NCBI RefSeq assembly: GCF_048128805.1
Contig: NC_135997.1
Coordinates: forward strand, 16,390,116-16,454,115
Reading direction: 5' to 3'
Length of the DNA stretch: 64,000 bases
From: Centroberyx gerrardi
Lineage: Eukaryota; Chordata; Actinopteri; Beryciformes; Berycidae
The number at the start of each line of letters is the position of its first letter. Position 1 is the first letter of the stretch. The notes beneath the pieces were generated by a model that was not told where the DNA came from, searched no databases, and worked only from the letters and a program-made list of their open reading frames with translations. This document shows positions 1 through 12,173 of this stretch, one piece after another. A program made the translations under genes and the position numbers.

Positions 1-3000
1 CCCATAGAGTCATAACTAGAGAAGCAGCCAGGAATATGTCTATTGTAATTCTGGAATAACATTAATTATTTATGTGAGTGAGGGTCAGACTCGGCGTTGG
101 TCAGAGCGCAGAGATTGACAGGCAGACAGCATGGCGTGTCAGAGTGACAAGGTAGGAGGAGAGGGGCTGAGGAGAGACGGCAGCATTTTTCTCCCAAGGT
201 GTAATAAATGACTAGAGAATGGAGTGGCTCAGTGTTTATGAGCGCCAGAGTCTTCATGTGCACCTGCTCCCATCTCTTTACAGTAGCTGAGAATCCCTGC
301 TAATACTGATGGATTTTAGTAAGTCTTTTGTGTGCTTCTGTACACATCAAAGCAATATCATACTTTGGTGGTTCATACTTTTTAGCATATAGTATATCTC
401 CATATGAGTTAATGAACAGGTAACCACCAGTCTTCCTAGTATCCCGTACTCATTTATATTTACTTGTTTGTGTTTTGAAAACCTGGTGGAATGCATACAG
501 ATATACCACCTATGGCTGTGAGACCTTGATAGTATGCTTTTTTGTGTGTTATGTGTGTTATTTTTCAAGAATCAATTTTAACTTTTTGCATTTATTGATA
601 GCGAGTCTGAATAAAACTGGATACTAGCAGTGATGGATCCCCAAGGCGGCTAATGATAGAGCTTAACTGTTCATGTACACTGCAGCATGCACTATTAGAC
701 ATAAAAATATCCTACCAAGGTGAAAAATCATTTTAAGCAGTTGAATGTTTATATCCACTGAGTATCAAACAAAGTGAGAATGTATAATGTTTCTTCGGCT
801 CTCAGCCCTGCCGATGAATTATTTTTATTTCCCAGTCTTAGCACTAATATCTCCCACAGCTCAGGGAAAATCACTTGTCCTGTTTTGAGCCGAGGTCAGG
901 TGACAGCGGGAGAGAAGACTCATTGGTTTGAACTTCTGTTTGGGAAGGCTTTCTAAAACTGACTTCTAAAACATTTTACTGGAAATGAAGGTATTTCCTT
1001 TGCTCCCAGTCTTGTGTCCTGCACTCCCTTTGAGTATTTGTGTATGTGTGCACTGTACATCAAAAAGTTAATTTAATTTGACTCATCCTGACAGATTCTG
1101 CTGCACTCTTCTTCACTACCTTCCAAAATCCCAATATTTCAGGATCACAAAATGCATAAAATACTGAAATACAGACAGACAAAACTACCTCCAAAATGCA
1201 GGAAGAGATGGTAATACATTTGAATAAAGAGGTTTCAAACCACAGTCCTGACAGTGTGTAATTCACTCAAATACAACTTAACATCAAGTCATTAAGTTGT
1301 CATAAAGATACTGGCTCTCATATGGACCTGTTAAGTTTGATACTGTAGCAAGAGAGAGAGCATTCATGGCTCACAGTGCTTCTTTGGCTCCTGCATTGAC
1401 TTTACTGAAGCCAAGTTTGGCCAGATATGGTGTACTCTGTCTCTCCCTAGTGGACAGAGAAAATTCTGGTTAGTTGTTGTCTTTGTTGTCTTGAGTGATG
1501 TCGTTCATCTATACCATTGATTTCCTGGCCTACAGCAACTCAATTAATACTTATTAACTGCTGCACAGCCATAAATGAACTGATATTTTTTTAGTTGTGT
1601 GAATTATTCATATTTAGTTCACTCAAAAGTGAATGCACAGGTCTTGAAAGTAGTCTATATATTTTATAGTTTATATATTTTTATGTTGAAGGCAATGTTT
1701 TTAGATGCGCAGGCAAGACAATCAAAATTCATAGGTCATTTTTAATCCCTCTCTGATATAATCTCACAGGGCAGAGAAGCCCGTTCTGCAGTCCTGTTAC
1801 GACTTACAGGTTTTTATGATCTATCAATCACCTAAACAAAGCTTGAGTGTGAGAGCCACTGCCAGGGGAGGTCTGACCTGCGGCCTAGCGTGACATTCAA
1901 GGAAGGAGTGCTACTCACCCAGGAAATCCCATTACACCAAAGTATGATGGATATCAGTACTGGGAAAGCTCATATGTGGTCTGACATATAATTTGTTATA
2001 ATTTGTAAAAAATGGTATGACCACATTCACCTTTATCCCTGTCTTTCACTTTTTCAAAACTCCTGTCCCTATACACACGACTCACATACCCAAGATCTGG
2101 AATACTCTTTCTGCTTCTCTAGAAAGTAGCCAAGAAAAAAATCCTCTCTGTACTGTATGTCTGCATAAGGCATGTGTGGAAACTGATTAAGAAGTATCAT
2201 ATTGCCTGTTGAGTTTGTGAATTTACCATTATAACTGAATAAAATAAAATAATTTTGACACAATACAGTGCAGATATGTTTGCATTCAGAAATTTAGCAT
2301 ACAGTGTTTTCTTTCTAAACCAGACTGCAAATTGTATAGATGCCATGGAATTTCCCCTTAAGTTGAAGAACATTAATATGAGGTATTTATCCATTTTTTC
2401 ATACTTTACAGTGGTGAGTTTTCTGAAGGATCCTTCTCGAACAATATTCTGACAGACAGCAAAACTATCTCACATACCTGTGCTATCTGCATCAAAGGGG
2501 CCTAGGAGGCTTTTATTTGCAAACATGTACTATCACTCCAGTGCTGATCAATAACACCAAACAGTTGATGGCACACTCCCCACGGGCAAAGGTGAACGAG
2601 GGAGTGGAGCTCCTCCCCGTTATGAAAGTAATATCGGTTTTTTTTTTTCAAGATTGTGGAGACAACAACGGCCTTACAATTTAACCAAATGTCACCTGTG
2701 CCCCCTGAGATGAGGCATGGTACTGTACAATATCACTTTCCTCAAGCCTAAAATGAATGGTTAATCAAGCACCATACTCATCTCACAAGTCTCCCACTCT
2801 GTTTGTGTTGTTCTTTATCACTCCTGCTACTGCCATATTGATTGTCCGAGGCACTGAAACGCCATGTAATTTTTCAGCTAACATATCATGAATAACAGGC
2901 CTGACCTTTGGACTTGTCTTATACTTCATCGACTTTTGTTTATGACTTTCTTTTTTATTTCTATTTCCTTAAATAAGTCATGGAGATATTGCGACACAGT

Positions 3001-3193
3001 CTCATGTCTTTCTCATTGACTGTGTGAGCTGTTGTTGTTCCTCGGAGTGAGTCATGTTTACCTGCCTCTGAACCCTCCCCTTTATTACGCTTCACCCTGA
3101 TAAGAAACTAGCAAACAGACAGTGGGCCAAAAATGTCCGTTTCTCTCCCCCTCTTTCACTCTATCGCAGTCATCTGGAGGAAAGTTTAGGATC
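1..3193. other. 5' flank of hnf4b, no gene recognised
   Basis: AT-rich noncoding DNA. All open frames are short and lack splice-supported or family similarity. Only scattered candidate transcription-factor motifs near the right end, given separately, stand out, plus a T-tract near 2638-2650. Confidence 0.5.
2902..2914 (-). promoter_or_regulatory. DR1 (HNF4-type) site upstream of hnf4b
   Basis: Read on the minus strand this is AGTCCA-A-AGGTCA, two nuclear-receptor half-sites with one-base spacing. That is the HNF4 binding architecture. It lies about 600 bases upstream of the start codon, so it could mediate autoregulation. Nearby are GGTTAATCA (2759-2767, HNF1-like half-site), TTTATTAC (3081-3088, CDX-like) and CTGATAAG (3097-3104, GATA). 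Chance matches cannot be excluded. Confidence 0.35.
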
Positions 3194-3199
3194 TATAAG
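3194..3199 (+). promoter_or_regulatory. TATA-like box upstream of hnf4b
   Basis: CTATAAGG lies about 320 bases before the hnf4b start codon. Transcription from near 3225 would give a 5' leader of roughly 290 bases. The motif is seen directly; its use is inferred, and no CpG-rich promoter is visible nearby. Confidence 0.3.
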
Positions 3200-3403
3200 G
3201 TCTCTTTAGACTATAAGTCACTAGAGTGGACACTTAGGGAGCTTCTGTCAATCCACCACAGCAGTTACAGAGACGACGGAATAAAGAACATAAGATTTTA
3301 ACACCCAGAGACCAGATCAGGGGGACAAAAAGCGAAAACTGTGACGAAGGAGAAGGATTTTTCTCCAGACTTGGAGGCCTGTGACAAAGAGGAAGTGCGC
3401 TGA

Positions 3404-3499
3404 ATGCATGATCTGGAAGTCACTGTGGATGTCAGTGGAGGTTGGCATTTATCAAAGCTCTACCAAGCCATACAGCTGGACCTAGTCCCACCTGCTTAA
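3404..3499 (+). other. Upstream ORF in the hnf4b leader
   Basis: An ATG at 3404 opens a 31-codon frame starting MHDLEVTVDVSGGWHL and stopping at 3497-3499, 17 bases before the main ATG. If the leader starts near the TATA-like box, scanning ribosomes would meet this ORF first. No homologue is recognised. Confidence 0.3.
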
Positions 3500-3516
3500 A
3501 CATATTCAGCAGAACC

Positions 3517-6500
3517 ATGAAGTTGACTGGGACAATACTAAACCTGGACTCCAGTCAGTACAGCACCACCGTTGAAGGCTCCTGCACCGTGGTGGAGTTT
3601 GACAACCTGAGGGTGTTACCTGTGGAGACAAATACAACAGGTATGATGATAGCAACCTCACCCCATTCACTGTAATGTATCTGATACTGTACCAATACCA
3701 GCAATACCAAAAGAGTCTTCATGAATTGATTTGCCATGGTTGAATATTTTTTGGTGTGTGTTTGTATTGGCTTGGCTTTCTCTCAGGTCCTGTGCAGCCC
3801 AGTTGTGTTTTTCCATATTATTCTCCCTACAGTAATATTTGGCATATTTATAAGGCATATTTGATATTCTAATGACATAGACACCAAAAGTACCTTTGCA
3901 ATGACATCAGCTCTCACCCCACAACATGCTGAACAAGTCATTATTTTCAGAAGGAGAAGAGTGCTCAAAATACCTCACTTCCCCCCTGATCTACTTCGTA
4001 CTCCATAATCTTATTTTCAGTCGTCATTATAATTAGAGCTCTGTTGTGCTGAATCAGGGCCTTTCCTTGGCACTTTTAAGGGAGAGAGACTTTACGAGCA
4101 GCCTGCTCTTCAAACGCAGATAACTGTGAGGCAGATGTATTCTAATCTCTTAATTCAATCTAACTGATCTTTGACCACAAAAAGCATTCTCCTTGTTAAA
4201 TTGTAATCCCTGGCTGCTCCATCTCCCAAAACTAAGTATGCAATTTACATACATTATAGCCTGGGGCCATGTCCGTGCAAGCGTCCGCGCGGGAACACTA
4301 CACCAAGAGAGTGTATTTGACGGTCAGTGGTTTTAAGAGAGACAATCCTCCAGCAATCAAACACTGACAGGATGCAATTTAGAGCAACACGGAGGGAGAT
4401 TGAATTTAAACAGAGCTCCCAATGTAAAATTAGCCAGAGGAGGGTTGTGGACTTTGGCTTGCCACTGACCTCTAACTGCTTTAATTAAATGGGGAGTTTC
4501 CTCTTCCTCTGAGTAATAAGCAGCAGTGCTCCTTGGAGGCCTATGACTCTGGCAGTCACAGAGAGCAGTGATATCTCTACCTATAAGCCTGCTTTTATTA
4601 TCACCACCAGCGCTGTTCTTGCCAGACCTGTGAAACAGCACGCTGGTGACTCCTGTAGAGCATAAGTTCACAATCAGCACGTTTCTGTAAAGTTCTGTGC
4701 CTCTGCAAGGTTATTTCTCTTCGCAGAGGTGGAATAAAGATTCATTATTCGCCTTAGTTGATGATGGGGGTCATAAATGATTGTCTCTGACAAGGTGCCT
4801 ATCTGCTGTTACACAATGCTGATATTCTCTGGGCTAAGTGATCTGTCTCAGATGCTTGTGGGGCTTGTTAGTTCAGCCTCAGAGATGTTTATTTATTCAT
4901 TGGCAGCCAAACAAAAGGGGCCCGTGTCTTAAAAGTCACACAGTGTCCCATCCCTCCTACAATACTACTGTATATCTCTTGTCTCCAATTCAAAGTTGAC
5001 TAATGTTTTCCTCAGGCAATGAATACGGTGCACGGAGTATTGTATCTTATCAGAGCTCTGGAGTTTTGATGTGCCTATTATCTCTTAATTGACAGCGTCA
5101 GCAGTGTCAGCACCCACCTCTCCACTGTCGCAGCCTGATGGAAGTAGGCTTTTGTGCTCCATATGTGCAGACAGGGCCACAGGCAAACATTACGGTGCAT
5201 CTAGCTGTGACGGCTGCAAGGGTTTTTTCAGAAGGAGTATCCGCAACAACCACACCTACACCTGCAGGTGAGACCCATGTGACACAGAATCTATCAATAC
5301 TGCAGGTCACTGATTAGGGACACTGTATTCATTTGATATCTTAATATCTTTCAACATATTGCAATAAACTCATTGTGGCAGGCAATACTGACCAAGAGCA
5401 TTGACAGTAAAGTGGAGAAGTTTCAAAAGGTCTTCAAGTCAAAGTGAATGATAACCTCATGGTGGTAAAGCTAGCACCCATTGTAAGGTGAGATATGTCA
5501 TCGAAGAAGCTTCACCTAACAATAGAAAAGCAAGTTGAGGGTCATTGTCACTGGGATCTGTCCAGACAAGGAAGCAATAACCCATATGCAATGACCGAGG
5601 ACTCAAAATCAATGGTGAGATATAGCTGTAGAGTCTTACTCTCCCATGTGAGAAGTTGATTTAGCCATGACATGCAGACTGTAGGACTTGTCATGTCTCA
5701 GGTCACATTGAAAAGTGTCCCCGAGTGTGTAGCGAGTTGTTAGGAATCTGTCCTTACATGTAAATGCTCAAGAACAACATATCCAATAATACATGAGCGA
5801 AAGTTATTCCTAAACTTCAGAATGTTCAGCATGTAATTGTGTCTTCTTCTTACAAATAACAAATTCTGGTAAAAAAACAACAGGTATAAAAGGATTTATG
5901 TGTCTGTGCTTATATACATTTTCATCAGGTTCAGCAGGCAATGTGTTGTGGACAAAGACAAAAGGAACCAATGTCGTTATTGCAGGCTACGAAAGTGTTT
6001 CAGAGCTGGAATGAGAAAGGAAGGTGAGAGGCATGATGCTGTTTTTTAATCAGTATATCCATTTATTTTTTCATTGCATACTGTACACCTCACTCTTTAA
6101 ATTATAAAAATGTAATTGCACCACAAGGACCTGCATAAATATTATTGATGTATGTAGGAAGCATGACAGTTCACAGTCACGATTTTTAGTCACGATGCAT
6201 ACCATGTCCACTGCCAGGTGACAGACACTGCCTCAGTGGATTGAGCGTCTAGAAGGGTTTTTTACAATAGGGGAAAAGATAATTTTGTCTGTCTCTTCAG
6301 CAACAGTGAGTGAGTGAGTGAGTGTCTGTGTGGGTGTACACGCATGTGTGCGTTTGTGCATGTGTGCACCCTGTACCGTGGGTCTTATCTTCTACTGACT
6401 GCCACAGATAGCCAGGGAAAAGAGATGGGATTAGAAGAGCCATGAATAGTCTCTTCACATGAATAATTAACATGGCTGAGTATGGGCAAATATTTGCTCT

Positions 6501-8658
6501 GCAGTTTTCAAGAGAGACGTGCTTCTCTGAGCCATCCTGGGGAATGTTACATAAAAGAGAAAACTGAAGTTATAACCCCCTGAAGTGAAGGTCAGGACTA
6601 CTAATTCAAATGTTTACCTCGCTAATTCGTCTGGTGTCTTGCATAACATGCAGCAATTTCACTTTCAAATTATGCCACAAGTACAGCAGTAATGGAAACA
6701 CAAAAGTATACAGTTAAACAAACCACCTCAGGCAGCCAGTCTTTTTATACTATTCCCTCTGAGCCCTCTCCCTCTGACTGTCTGCACTCAGACTACTCCA
6801 ATCTATCACTTAACTGATGTTCCATAGAAGACTCATTTGTGACATTGTCACGCAGGGCCATGTCAGTGAAGCAGAGAGGGAGCCTCTCGCTCTTTCTCCT
6901 CCTCTAGTTTGATTAATAGGCTCCTGATTGGTTGCTGAGAGGACAGCTCTGATGACTGATTGCTCTGAGACTCCGTCTTGTTGTCTGACTTTGCGGGGGC
7001 ATATTGGAATCAGGCTGAGGCCATCCAGATTGCTCTGTTCCTAATGACTCTCGCGTAGGGGTCGTCAACATGTGATTGTCTCCCCTGTTAAACATAATCC
7101 ACACCATCAAGCTTCCCCTAACATGCAGTCCCACACCTTATTGACGCCGGCACGTTTAACAAGCTGTCATCACCATCAGAATCTACATCATCTACACAAG
7201 AGGATTAAAACATTACCGCCAAAAAATATCATGTTCGTTGATACTATATATTTTGATTCACTCTTTTCACTTTTTTCATGTACAGTAAAGCCTGGAGCAG
7301 CAGAGAGCCAGAGGGTGTATCCCAAAAGTTTTCACTACTCCTCCCCTCCCCTCCGCCACTACCACCTCTCTCTTATCAGGGAATAACTTTGAGGCGATGA
7401 GTAAAAGAAGGGGGGAAGAGGAGAAAAGAGGAGGAGAGGAAGAGAAGAGAAAACTGTAAAACATTCTGGACATGAGTTTATGAACTAATGATGACCTTAA
7501 GCTGAGAGCTATCCACTCAATGGAGCTTTTTGGTCAAAATGTATTCAGATATGTGCTGTATAGACCGCATAAAGAATGTATATTTTGGGTTTATGTTTTT
7601 AAACAATGAATAACAGTGTAAAGACGTGCTTTCACATCTCCTCAACTCCTCGATCATATTACATCTGAGACCATGACACTTGATGTCATGGTTAGGATTT
7701 GTTTTAAGCAGCCTCTCTCATTTCTTCGACAGTTGGGAAGTGGGCAACATGGAGGCATTAACATCAGTTTCCATATCACAGAGGATAGAAGGACCTTGCG
7801 GAGGAAAAGAGTAGGACTTTTGGGATGCATCCTTCAGGAGATGTTTGAGGAAAGAAAGAGACAGGGGAGGAAAGCAAGAGTGATACTTGGAGGTTTGGGA
7901 CGCGCCAAGAAACTTTCCTGATGGTTCTCTCCCCTTCTTTTATCCCCAGCCGTTCAGAACGAGCGAGACCGCATCAGCAGCCACAGAGCCGAGGGGCAGG
8001 GGGGGGGCACTCTGTCCATCAGTGTGCTGCTGCAGGCCGAGGCCAGTGTGCATCAGGTACCAGACTGTCGCTTAAAAACTCACAGATACAATGTCCTGCG
8101 CTGGAAATGTAGACTTCCATTTCCCACACAGCCCAGCCAAGAGAGTCCTTATCTGTTTCTGAGAATCATGTAGATAAAGGCCAGAGATGGAGAGGATATA
8201 GGTTGCACTTTAGACAGGCAGCTATTCAATTCCGTGGAGATTGTAGCTGTAGGCTGGATTCAGTTACTTCTTAGAAACGACAAAATTGCCCAGGGACCCC
8301 ATCTAATCATAGCCTATTTAATTGCACCGCTAGGTCTGGGATTGTGTGCCAATGTTCAATTACCTTCAAATGCATAATAACAACCAGATATCCCCTTTTG
8401 CATGTGGAAGGAATGCACAGAATTGAATTGGATGATTGACAAACGAACTGCTAAATGCGGCTGGGTTGTTTTCCATCTTGGTCATCATGTGATATCTCCT
8501 GATGTGATGTGATCACCACATCAGAAAAAAAAAAACTTACTCTACCTGCCTCATCTTGCTCTTTATCCTTCACAACGGTCTAAGCATGCACCAAAGACCT
8601 CACAAACCTAGCAAAATCCTCACCGTCACCTTACCCATCCCCTTTTCATCTTGTGAAG

Positions 8659-8689
<31 letters not shown>

Positions 8690-9161
8690 CACACACACAC
8701 ACACACACACACATCCACACACATTCCCTACAGTTCATTCCCACATTACAGTATCACCTAAGCCCACTGTGAACTCTCATTATGCTTTGCCACTCTCAGT
8801 TCCCAGCCCCGGTCTCGCCTATGAGTTGTGACATCAACACCAAGAAGATAGCCTGCGTGGGAGACGTGTTCGAGTCCATGAAGCAGCAGCTCCTCCTGCT
8901 GGTGGAATGGGCAAAGCTCATCCCAGAGTTTTGCAGCCTCCCGATAGACGACAGGGTATGGAGGAGACTGACCAGCCAGCCAAAAGACTGTTTATAGTAA
9001 CAGCTGACTTACACCTGTCCATGCAGACTACAATAACAGCAGCTGCCGTTGTAATTTGGTTCACTGGGTGTTATTATTTTTCAGTTCAGGTTGATGATTT
9101 GGTTCACTAGCTGTTTGCATTTTTCAGCTGTAGTTGACATCAGATCTCTGTGTGTGTATGT

Positions 9162-9195
<34 letters not shown>

Positions 9196-11676
9196 CTGCA
9201 GGTAGTGCTGTTACGAGCACACTCTGCTGAACATCTTATCCTAGGGGCGGCCAGGCGCTCTCTGCCTTACAACAGTCTCATCCTTCTAGGTAACACAGAT
9301 AAAACCTGCTACTGGTTGTGTCCTTTTTTCATCATTTCATCATTGGGTTTAAATGCAGAGGGAAACACTTGAATTTTATGCATTTACAGTACAGTGCAAA
9401 AGTCTTAGACACATGTTAAAAGAATCCATAAAGAGAAGATGCTTTCAAAAATTTCAAAAGTTTCTAAATATCAAAAGAATTACTATAAAGAGCAGTCTAC
9501 TGACACACTAATGCAGAAAACAAATACACTTCTAAGACAAAATTTATATAAAAAATATAGGGTGCCTAAGACTTTTGCACAGTACTGTATGTAATATTTT
9601 TTCTGGCATATATTGTAGTAAATTGTATTCTTACTGTAACTTGCAAATAACATAATACCTACACAGCTGGGGTTTATGCTAAAATATCTCTCTCTCTCTG
9701 GAATGTGTTTTATGTTTGTTTGTTGAACAGGTAATGACTTTGTGATCCCACCGAGCGGTGCAGAGGTAGAGGTATGCAGAGTGGCTTTCCGTATCCAGGA
9801 GGAGCTGGTCAAGCCTCTAAGGGAGCTGGACATCACAGACAAAGAGTTTGCCTGCCTCAGAACCATCGTCTTCTTTGCCCCAGGTCAGTCAGTGATTTTC
9901 TGTAGTTGCTGTTTTCCCCCGTGACTTCATCTGTCGTCCCAGACAAAGACACAAACTTTGCCAGGAATCTTCTGCTTCATGGTTTTCTCCTGGGTCTCTT
10001 TCTTTTCTCTGTCCTTGGCACCTGTAGGTTAGTCTGGGTGGTCTGGTTTCACCATGTTTCAGGGAAACCTACTAATAATATCAGGGTGTGGTGAGGTCCT
10101 GGCAGTCAGGGAGAGCTGACTGCCTGCTGGACTTTATGACCCATATACCTGGGGCTGTGATTATAGCAGCAGAGCCAGGCTGGAGGGCCAAAGGACCTGA
10201 GGACTGAATGGCCAAACTGACTCAACAGCAGCAGACTGAGTCCCAGAGCCAGACAAAGACAGCCACCATGCAGAAATAAACAAGTCTATCCTCCATCTCC
10301 TCTTGCATCAACTTTTACTCAAGCATTTCCCCAATCCTCTCCTCCTCAAACAGTTATACCCTGTTTTTGTTGGGATATAAAATGATAATTCGGTAAAATA
10401 ATGTAGGTATACTCTACCCTCTCTGTTTCTGACTCTGTAGACAGTGATAATCTTGTCATACTCCTTTTGTCTACGTTGATCATACCTTTCTTTCAGCCTT
10501 TTTAATGAAGATAATTTACAGAAACAAGCTTTACTTCAGTGCACTGATAGCCCGTTCTTTACATTACACTCTCTCTTCTTCAGTACATGCCTCTTTACCT
10601 GTGTCTCGCAGACTGTCCGGGATTGCAGAGTCCTCAGATGGTGCGGCAACTGCGTTTCCAGGCCCAGGTGTTGCTAGATGAGGCAACCTGTGAGCAGCGA
10701 GGCCGGTTTGGGGAGCTCCTGCTGATGCTGCCTCCCCTGCAGAGTGTGGCCTGGCAGATGGTGGAGACTCTCCACCTGGCACAGCTGCTGGGGGAAGCCA
10801 GGATGGACAGCCTGCTGCAGGAGATGCTGCTAGGGGAGGGAGCCAAAGCAGGGCAGGGAGCATGCATGGGTAGGAGTCACTGCTAGCTACTTCTAAAGAG
10901 TTACATGTGCTTTCACTCAACGAAGAAAGGTTTGAACTGGTAGGCCTATCTAAACTGAACTGATACACTGATGAGTATGTTGAGTGTCCATCTGCTCTGA
11001 CTCTGAATAGGGTCTGCTCCAGATTTCCCCCTCCCTTCAGACAACAACCTGGCTCAAGACCCACTAGGTGAACATGGAGGTTTGCCTAGCAACTTCACCT
11101 CCGTCATCCTTCCTGTCCCCACATGTGAGCACCCCTCAAATCCACTACCTCTACCATAACACTTTTGAACATCTCCACGCAAGTAAAAGTTAGTGTAGTA
11201 TTGTGTGTTCTCATAACGCTACAAGTCAAATAAAGTTAAGTGAGCTCATAGACTTCATCACCACCCAAAGGGAGGCCTCATCAAGTCTTCTAGTCTAGTC
11301 TAGAGATTTGCTTCCATGAAACTTGATTCAGTTTTGTTGAATGAGGAATTTTTTGAACTTCTGACTTTGTTTAAACTGTCACATTATGTGTGTTTGCAAT
11401 GGAACATACTGAATCCTCATGTGTGTTACATGCCAATGCTGATGTCTGTCTGTCTGTCTCACACAGCTCTTCCAAGTGGCTTCCCTGGTGCCCACACAGA
11501 CTGGCACTGAGGTGTACAGACACGGTGAAGCTGCCAGTGAGCCCACAGCATCTGCCCACGGCATACCAGTGGCACCTGTCCACACCTGCCTCCGACAAAC
11601 ACCTCAACAAGCAGCAGCCACTTCACCAAAGAGTGGAGGAGTGCTGCGAGCTAGAGACAGAACAAACACAGTCTAG
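3517..11676 (+). CDS. hnf4b: HNF4-family nuclear receptor, best fit HNF4-beta; 10 coding exons
   Basis: HNF4 proteins are nuclear receptors that bind DNA as homodimers on DR1 elements and drive liver, gut and kidney genes. Coding exons: 3517-3640, 5096-5267, 5929-6023, 7950-8056, 8800-8955, 9202-9289, 9731-9883, 10612-10869, 11041-11124 (or in frame from 11011), 11477-11676; all phases join. Exon 1 gives a P1-type A domain. Exons 2-3 give two C4 zinc fingers with P-box CDGCKGFF and the family-hallmark [13 protein letters not shown]. Exons 4-8 give hinge and ligand domain: [29 protein letters not shown] with the ligand-contact Arg, [14 protein letters not shown]-2 LLQEMLLG. The model gives about 478 residues, against 474 in human HNF4A. 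It differs from HNF4A and HNF4G throughout, hence hnf4b; that choice rests on remembered sequences. The C-terminus is uncertain: the stronger acceptor at 11466 would end the protein at 11510 (426 residues). Confidence 0.88.
4165..4177 (-). promoter_or_regulatory. DR1-like motif in hnf4b intron 1
   Basis: TGATCT-T-TGACCA on the plus strand reads TGGTCA-A-AGATCA on the other, an imperfect DR1. The intron (3641-5095) otherwise shows no gene. An intronic HNF4 site is only a suggestion. Confidence 0.2.
8660..8713 (+). repeat. (CA)n microsatellite in hnf4b intron 4
   Basis: An almost uninterrupted CA tract on the sense strand, about 90 bases before the exon 5 acceptor. CA-rich intronic RNA is a known hnRNP L ligand, so length variation could touch splicing; that is inference. 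Confidence 0.9.
9149..9195 (+). repeat. (TG)n tract abutting the hnf4b exon 6 acceptor
   Basis: TG repeats with two interruptions run up to tctgcag, the exon 6 splice acceptor. The tract occupies the place where the polypyrimidine tract normally sits. Confidence 0.92.
9387..9587. mobile_element. Short Tc1/mariner-type MITE in hnf4b intron 6
   Basis: About 200 bases bounded by inverted ends, CAGTACAGTGCAAAAGTC on the left and its near-complement on the right, flanked by TA on both sides. The ends match the common fish Tc1-derived motif with AAAAGTCTTAG. There is no coding capacity, so it must have been mobilised in trans. Confidence 0.75.
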
Positions 11677-11980
11677 CATACACACACACACACACAAGCC
11701 CACGTACACACACATACACAAAACTTTATGCAGTATGTCAATCATGTATCCAATATGGCTCTTTATTCCCTGGTGGTGACACTGGTGGTTAATCTGTATT
11801 AGTTAATGTCTTTTCAGGTTCATGAGGTGTTCATTTGGTCATTAGGCAACACAAATGATAGTAGTGACCAGAACAATGATGAGATTAGATTTATAATGAG
11901 ATTAGATTTATAATATCAGAGCTAAAAGTTAGTTTTGTACAGAAAAAACGTAAACAATAAAAACACATGTTCAGCACATC
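11677..11980 (+). other. Probable hnf4b 3' untranslated region
   Basis: The stretch after the stop codon contains a short CA repeat near 11680-11720. AATAAA at 11956-11961 is a plausible polyadenylation signal. The end is approximate. Confidence 0.4.
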
Positions 11981-12100
11981 ATGTACATATGGAGTGACAT
12001 ATAAACAGTAATACCTACATGTAGGGGCAGTGCAGAAGAAAAACAACTGACACATGCCAATAGGTAAATTGTCATTAAATGTATGCTGTGTGTGTGAGTG

Positions 12101-12103
<3 letters not shown>

Positions 12104-12170
<67 letters not shown>
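12104..12170 (+). repeat. (GA)n microsatellite
   Basis: A pure GA tract of about 67 bases just beyond the presumed hnf4b 3' end. The Leu-Ser open frames across it are repeat translation, not genes. Confidence 0.97.

Positions 12171-12173
<3 letters not shown>

Noticed and set aside
10564..11064. 166-codon minus-strand frame
   Set aside because: Antisense shadow of hnf4b exon 8 and the following intron; no domain and no splice support.
11467..11510. Short hnf4b last exon (ending TDWH) as the main annotation
   Set aside because: It has the stronger acceptor but would remove most of the F domain; the longer frame gives a family-typical length. Kept as an alternative in the findings.
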